DNA from: Gemmataceae bacterium
GTDB taxonomy: Bacteria > Planctomycetota > Planctomycetia > Gemmatales > Gemmataceae
Assembly: GCA_022842245.1 (NCBI GenBank)
Contig: JALHPZ010000011.1
Coordinates: 62,001-126,000 of the forward strand
DNA: 64,000 nt
Direction of reading: 5' to 3'
Below, piece by piece: positions 60,532-64,000 of this stretch (the first letter of the stretch is position 1; each line of letters begins with the position of its first letter). Below the pieces are notes generated by a model, which was not told where the DNA came from, did not search any database, and saw only the letters and a program-made list of their open reading frames with translations. The position numbers and the translations under genes are program-made.

Positions 60532-63500
60532 GTGACGATTGTCGTTGAATGTCCGCATTGCGAAAGCCGGTTCAATCTCCAACCCGACCTCGCCGGGAAA
60601 TCCATGCGGTGCCCGAACGGGGACTGCCGGGAGATCTTCACGGTCCGCGCCGTCGCTCCGCCTGCGGTTGAAGAAGCCCTCGTACCGATCCTCGAAGGAG
60701 AATCGGCACCTGCCGTCGTGACGGAACTTCTCCAACCGATCCTGACGGACGATCCCAAACCGCTGCCGGAATCGCGCATCCAGGACGAACCGTTGGTACC
60801 GATTCTGGAAGGCGAATCGGCCGGACCCGCACCCGAACCGGTCGAACGGCCGCGCCGCTCGCCGAAGGCACCAAAGGCACCAAAGGCTCCACGTGGCCTC
60901 GAACCGACCCGGTTCGACATCGGCCCAGAGGCGGCGCCCGAAGTCGTGGCCGACGTGGTGGCGGAAGTCGTCGATTCCCCGCGCGAGGCGAACTGGCGCC
61001 GACACGCCCCGCCGCCCGTCCCGGTCGAGCCACCGACCGAACGCAAGAAACCCCGCCGCGACGAAACCGACAGCGAAGAGGATTTCGGCATCAAGCCTCG
61101 ACGCGGCTACGGCGTCTGGATGTGGGCGCTGCTCGGCCTGATCCTCGCCGTCTTCGGCACCATCGTCTACGCCGTCGTCCAGCAGTACCTCAACGAAATC
61201 AACAAGGAGAAGATGCTCGTCGAGAAGGCCGACAAGGAATTCAAGAACCAGGGCTACGTCGAGGCGAAGAAACTCTACGACCAACTCCAGACCGACTTCC
61301 CCGCCAGCGAGGAGATCGCGAAGTACGTCTTCTTCGGCAAGCTCAGCGACGTCCACACCACGGTTTCCACGGTCATCATCCGGGAAAACCCCGGCGAGGG
61401 GCAGAAGAAGTTCGAGGAGTTCCTGAAGGAGTACGGCGACTCGCCGCTGGCGAAGCCGACCGACACCGGCTACGGGTACGACGTATTCGAGGCCGGCCGC
61501 AAGGTCGTGGACGCCTACGCGGACAACGCCGACTGGAACCACAAGAACTTCCTGCCGAAGCGTGCGAAGCGCGAACTGCTCGACGCCGCCGAGGAGTCGG
61601 TGGAAAAGGGCCGACGGCTGATCCCGCTCGTCGAGAAATACCGCATCAAGGACGTGAAGCCTCTGGACGATCAGCGCAAGCGCTTCGAGGATCTGACCGC
61701 GCTGTTCCTGCGCGAACGCGAACGCCTCGGCGTCCTCGATCCCTATCGCGATCTCGCCAAGGATCCGACGGACCAGCGCATCGCCGAGTTTGTCGCGAGC
61801 CTCAAGCAGCACCGTTTCGAGACCGACGCCGAAGCACTGCAACTGATCGTCGAGGCGAAGGCGGAACTTCGTCGGCTGATCCGCGGAATCGTGGACTTCC
61901 GACCGCCGCAGGAGATGCCCGCGGACACGGCCGGCGGACTCCTGTTCACGGCATCGCCGGTCGGGCAATCGACGCTGCCGGTGATCGTGCCGCCGGACGC
62001 GCCGCCCGAGGTCTTCTTCGCCACGGCGCGGGGAATCCTGTACGCGTTCGACCCGCCAAGTGGGAACCTGTTGTGGGCTATACGGGTCGGGCGGTCGATT
62101 ACGGATGTTCCGGCACGCGTGCCGGAACGACCGGGCATTCCCGAATTGGTTCTCGTGCCGATCGACCGGAGCGGATTCGGACTGGCAGCTTTCGCGGCCC
62201 GAACCGGGGAACCGAAGTGGTTCCAGCCCCTCGAAGCCCCCATTGCCGGGCGGCCGATCGTCGTGAATCACCGCGTATACCTGCCATTGCGAGACGAACT
62301 CGGCACAGTCGTCGAGATCGACGCCGGCACCGGCAGCCGGCTGAGCCGAATCCAGCTGCGCCAGCGCATCGGGCCGGGCGGCGTGCGCCAGCCAGGATCG
62401 GGCACGATCTTCGTCGCCGCCGAGGCACGTCGCGTCTTCGCCATTCAGACCGAACCTTACGATGCCGAAGGCAATCGCCAGCCGGTGCGCTGCGTGCAGG
62501 TCCTTTCCACCGAACACCCCGACTTCTCCCTCAAAGTGCCGCCCGTTGTCACCGGCCCGGCCGGCGAGTCGAAGGCGAACCGCTACCTGATCCTCGCGCA
62601 GACCGACGGCACGCAGACGACTCGGCTGCGCGGGTTCCCCATCACGCCCGCCGAAGCGTTCGATCCCGCCGTCGGCCCGCCGGAGATCGCGCCGCCCCTC
62701 GCCGGTTCCGTCACCATGACCGGCCACGTCGTCTTCCCGCCGTACACCGACGGCGAGCGCGTCGCCGTCGTCACCGATTCGGGCGCCTTCGGCCTGTTCG
62801 GCACGAACCAGCCCGGCAACCTGGACGCGAACATCTACGCGATCCCGTCCGTGCCGCTGCCAACCGATCCGAAACTTCCGATGGCCGGGCTAAGTATCTC
62901 CGCCGAGGAAGATACGTATTGGGCGCTGTCCCGTTCGAAACTGCACCGGCTCCGTCTGGGCGTGTCCCCGCAGCTCGGCATGATGGTGAACACAGCGGGG
63001 CTGCCGTTGTCGGCCGGGATCCCCGTGCAGTCGCCACAACTCAACCTCGCGCGCGAGATCGCGTTCGTGGTCGTGCGATCCGACGATTCCGACGGAGTCC
63101 GCGCCCTGGCGTTCGACACGCGAGACGGTCGGCCGCGCTGGCAGCGCAAGCTCGGACTTGCCCCGCCCGCCCGGCCGATTCCCTTCGGTTCCGCGAACCT
63201 CCTGGCCGACGAAGATGCTGGTGTCTATGCGGTGCCCGACGCCGCGCTTGACTCGTTCTCCCGTTCGACGACAACGGCACAATCGGCGTGGACCCTCGCG
63301 CCGCCGACCGCCGAACCGACCGCCCCGGCGAAAGTCTGCGCGACCGAGGACGGCCAGACACTTTGGGCACTCGTCGCCGAGCGCGGCGAGAAGGACTCGC
63401 TGCGATTGCGCGTCCGACGAATTGGGAACGGAAAAGCCGACCCGGACGAACTCGTCCAGCTCGCCGACAAACTCGCCGGTTCACCCGTGCCCGCCGGCAA

Positions 63501-64000
63501 GGGCGTCGTCTTCCCCTGCGCCGACGGCTTCCTCTATCGCTTCGAACCCGGCGCAACCAAGCTCCTGCAAGGCCCGATGTGGCGCGGGGAGGGCGTGCCA
63601 GCCTCCGAACCGTGCCACGTCTCCTCCTTCTCCAATGACGAATTCCTCGCCACGGACGGCGGGGGGCGCGTCACGCGATGGAAATGGACGACGGCCACCG
63701 ACTGGAAGGCGGTCGCCGGGCCATGGATCCTCCGCGAACGGATCCCCTTCGCGCCGCTGCTCGTCTCGATCGGTGCCAACGAGCGTCGGCTCTTCGTCGC
63801 CGATCCCGCCGGCAATGTCTGGATGTACGATGGCGACGCCGTCGGCGAACCGATTCGCCGCTGGCGCACCGACAAGGAGGACCCGGACAATTCCATCCCC
63901 GCCGGGAAACCGAGTACGGGGTTCGTGGTCGGAAAGGGGCCGGCCGGGCTTGTCGTCGCCTACTCCGTGGAGAACCGTCACGTCGTGGCCATCGCGCCCG
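60532..64000 (+). CDS. zinc-ribbon, membrane-spanning protein with PQQ-like beta-propeller (3' end outside window)
   Basis: Open from GTG at 60532 to the right edge, at least 1,156 residues without a stop. The N-terminus is an MJ0042-type zinc ribbon (C7, C10, C27, C32: VECPHCESRF and MRCPNGDC). A disordered, Pro-rich region repeats the motif LVPILEGESA twice (about 50 and 85). One membrane helix lies at about 195-219 (WMWALLGLILAVFGTIVYAV). A helical TPR-like section follows (EFKNQGYVEAKKLYDQLQTD), then from about residue 490 repeated WD/PQQ-type blades such as GILYAFDPPSGNLLWAIRVG and AAFAARTGEPKWFQPL. This domain order is typical of planctomycete proteins of unknown role. It lies 93 bp after nuoN. 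Confidence 0.8.
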   Translation, partial: MTIVVECPHCESRFNLQPDLAGKSMRCPNGDCREIFTVRAVAPPAVEEALVPILEGESAPAVVTELLQPILTDDPKPLPESRIQDEPLVPILEGESAGPAPEPVERPRRSPKAPKAPKAPRGLEPTRFDIGPEAAPEVVADVVAEVVDSPREANWRRHAPPPVPVEPPTERKKPRRDETDSEEDFGIKPRRGYGVWMWALLGLILAVFGTIVYAVVQQYLNEINKEKMLVEKADKEFKNQGYVEAKKLYDQLQTDFPASEEIAKYVFFGKLSDVHTTVSTVIIRENPGEGQKKFEEFLKEYGDSPLAKPTDTGYGYDVFEAGRKVVDAYADNADWNHKNFLPKRAKRELLDAAEESVEKGRRLIPLVEKYRIKDVKPLDDQRKRFEDLTALFLRERERLGVLDPYRDLAKDPTDQRIAEFVASLKQHRFETDAEALQLIVEAKAELRRLIRGIVDFRPPQEMPADTAGGLLFTASPVGQSTLPVIVPPDAPPEVFFATARGILYAFDPPSGNLLWAIRVGRSITDVPARVPERPGIPELVLVPIDRSGFGLAAFAARTGEPKWFQPLEAPIAGRPIVVNHRVYLPLRDELGTVVEIDAGTGSRLSRIQLRQRIGPGGVRQPGSGTIFVAAEARRVFAIQTEPYDAEGNRQPVRCVQVLSTEHPDFSLKVPPVVTGPAGESKANRYLILAQTDGTQTTRLRGFPITPAEAFDPAVGPPEIAPPLAGSVTMTGHVVFPPYTDGERVAVVTDSGAFGLFGTNQPGNLDANIYAIPSVPLPTDPKLPMAGLSISAEEDTYWALSRSKLHRLRLGVSPQLGMMVNTAGLPLSAGIPVQSPQLNLAREIAFVVVRSDDSDGVRALAFDTRDGRPRWQRKLGLAPPARPIPFGSANLLADEDAGVYAVPDAALDSFSRSTTTAQSAWTLAPPTAEPTAPAKVCATEDGQTLWALVAERGEKDSLRLRVRRIGNGKADPDELVQLADKLAGSPVPAGKGVVFPCADGFLYRFEPGATKLLQGPMWRGEGVPASEPCHVSSFSNDEFLATDGGGRVTRWKWTTATDWKAVAGPWILRERIPFAPLLVSIGANERRLFVADPAGNVWMYDGDAVGEPIRRWRTDKEDPDNSIPAGKPSTGFVVGKGPAGLVVAYSVENRHVVAIAP

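Noticed and set aside
59701..62727. 1,008-codon minus-strand open frame over nuoN and the propeller gene
   Set aside because: It is antisense to two well-supported genes, is Arg/Gly/Asp-rich without hydrophobic pattern, and is a by-product of high GC at third positions.

Overview
This is a high-GC window whose content points to a planctomycete, most likely of the Gemmata type (Gemmataceae). The indicators are two SF1559/DUF1559 proteins with a prepilin-like N-terminus, a zinc-ribbon/membrane/beta-propeller protein of the kind common in planctomycetes, FG-GAP repeat proteins, short Sec-targeted proteins without recognisable homologues, and dense families of palindromic intergenic repeats. The assignment is inferred from gene content; no rRNA or tRNA gene was seen.

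Layout, left to right. 1-13.1 kb: end of an SF2 helicase, a lipoprotein, phytoene desaturase (crtI), a D-cysteine desulfhydrase-like PLP enzyme, a hypothetical protein, then a three-gene overlapping operon of type VI secretion ATPase tssH/clpV, an FG-GAP protein and a TPR protein; next a secreted protein and two DUF1559 genes with a small membrane protein. 13.3-18.6 kb: a chemosensory operon (methyl-accepting protein, hybrid CheA with two Hpt domains and a receiver, double-CheW protein). 19-24.7 kb: a SPOR-like secreted protein, a long coiled-coil protein, a 1-kb gene-free stretch full of palindromic repeats and a tandem repeat array, a scramblase-like protein and a rhomboid protease. 24.7-33.6 kb: AtuA-family protein, small basic protein, the heptose genes hldC-gmhB-hldA, DUF4058 protein, dienelactone hydrolase, GT2 glycosyltransferase and a hypothetical protein.

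33.6-60.4 kb is almost entirely respiratory complex I. On the plus strand lies a full set of 14 subunits (nuoA to nuoN, in order). Divergent from it, on the minus strand, is a second and clearly different membrane-arm set, nuoH-J-K-L-M, with no second nuoN, nuoA or peripheral-arm gene. The plus-strand operon is interrupted at almost every junction from nuoB to nuoJ by palindromic repeats or unrelated small genes: an S1-domain protein plus a VapD-like RNase between D and E, a small helical protein between E and F, twin lipoproteins between F and G, a low-GC orphan between G and H, and repeats at B/C, C/D, H/I and I/J. From nuoJ to nuoN the genes are contiguous.

The observations most worth following are the duplicated complex I membrane arm, the abnormal NuoJ of the main operon (N-terminal extension, large soluble insert, Glu where Gly is usual), the VapD/S1 pair inside a respiratory operon, and a family of two-hairpin intergenic elements at two distant loci whose stems differ in sequence but keep their pairing, which argues for selection on structure. 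The window ends inside a large zinc-ribbon/PQQ-propeller membrane protein.
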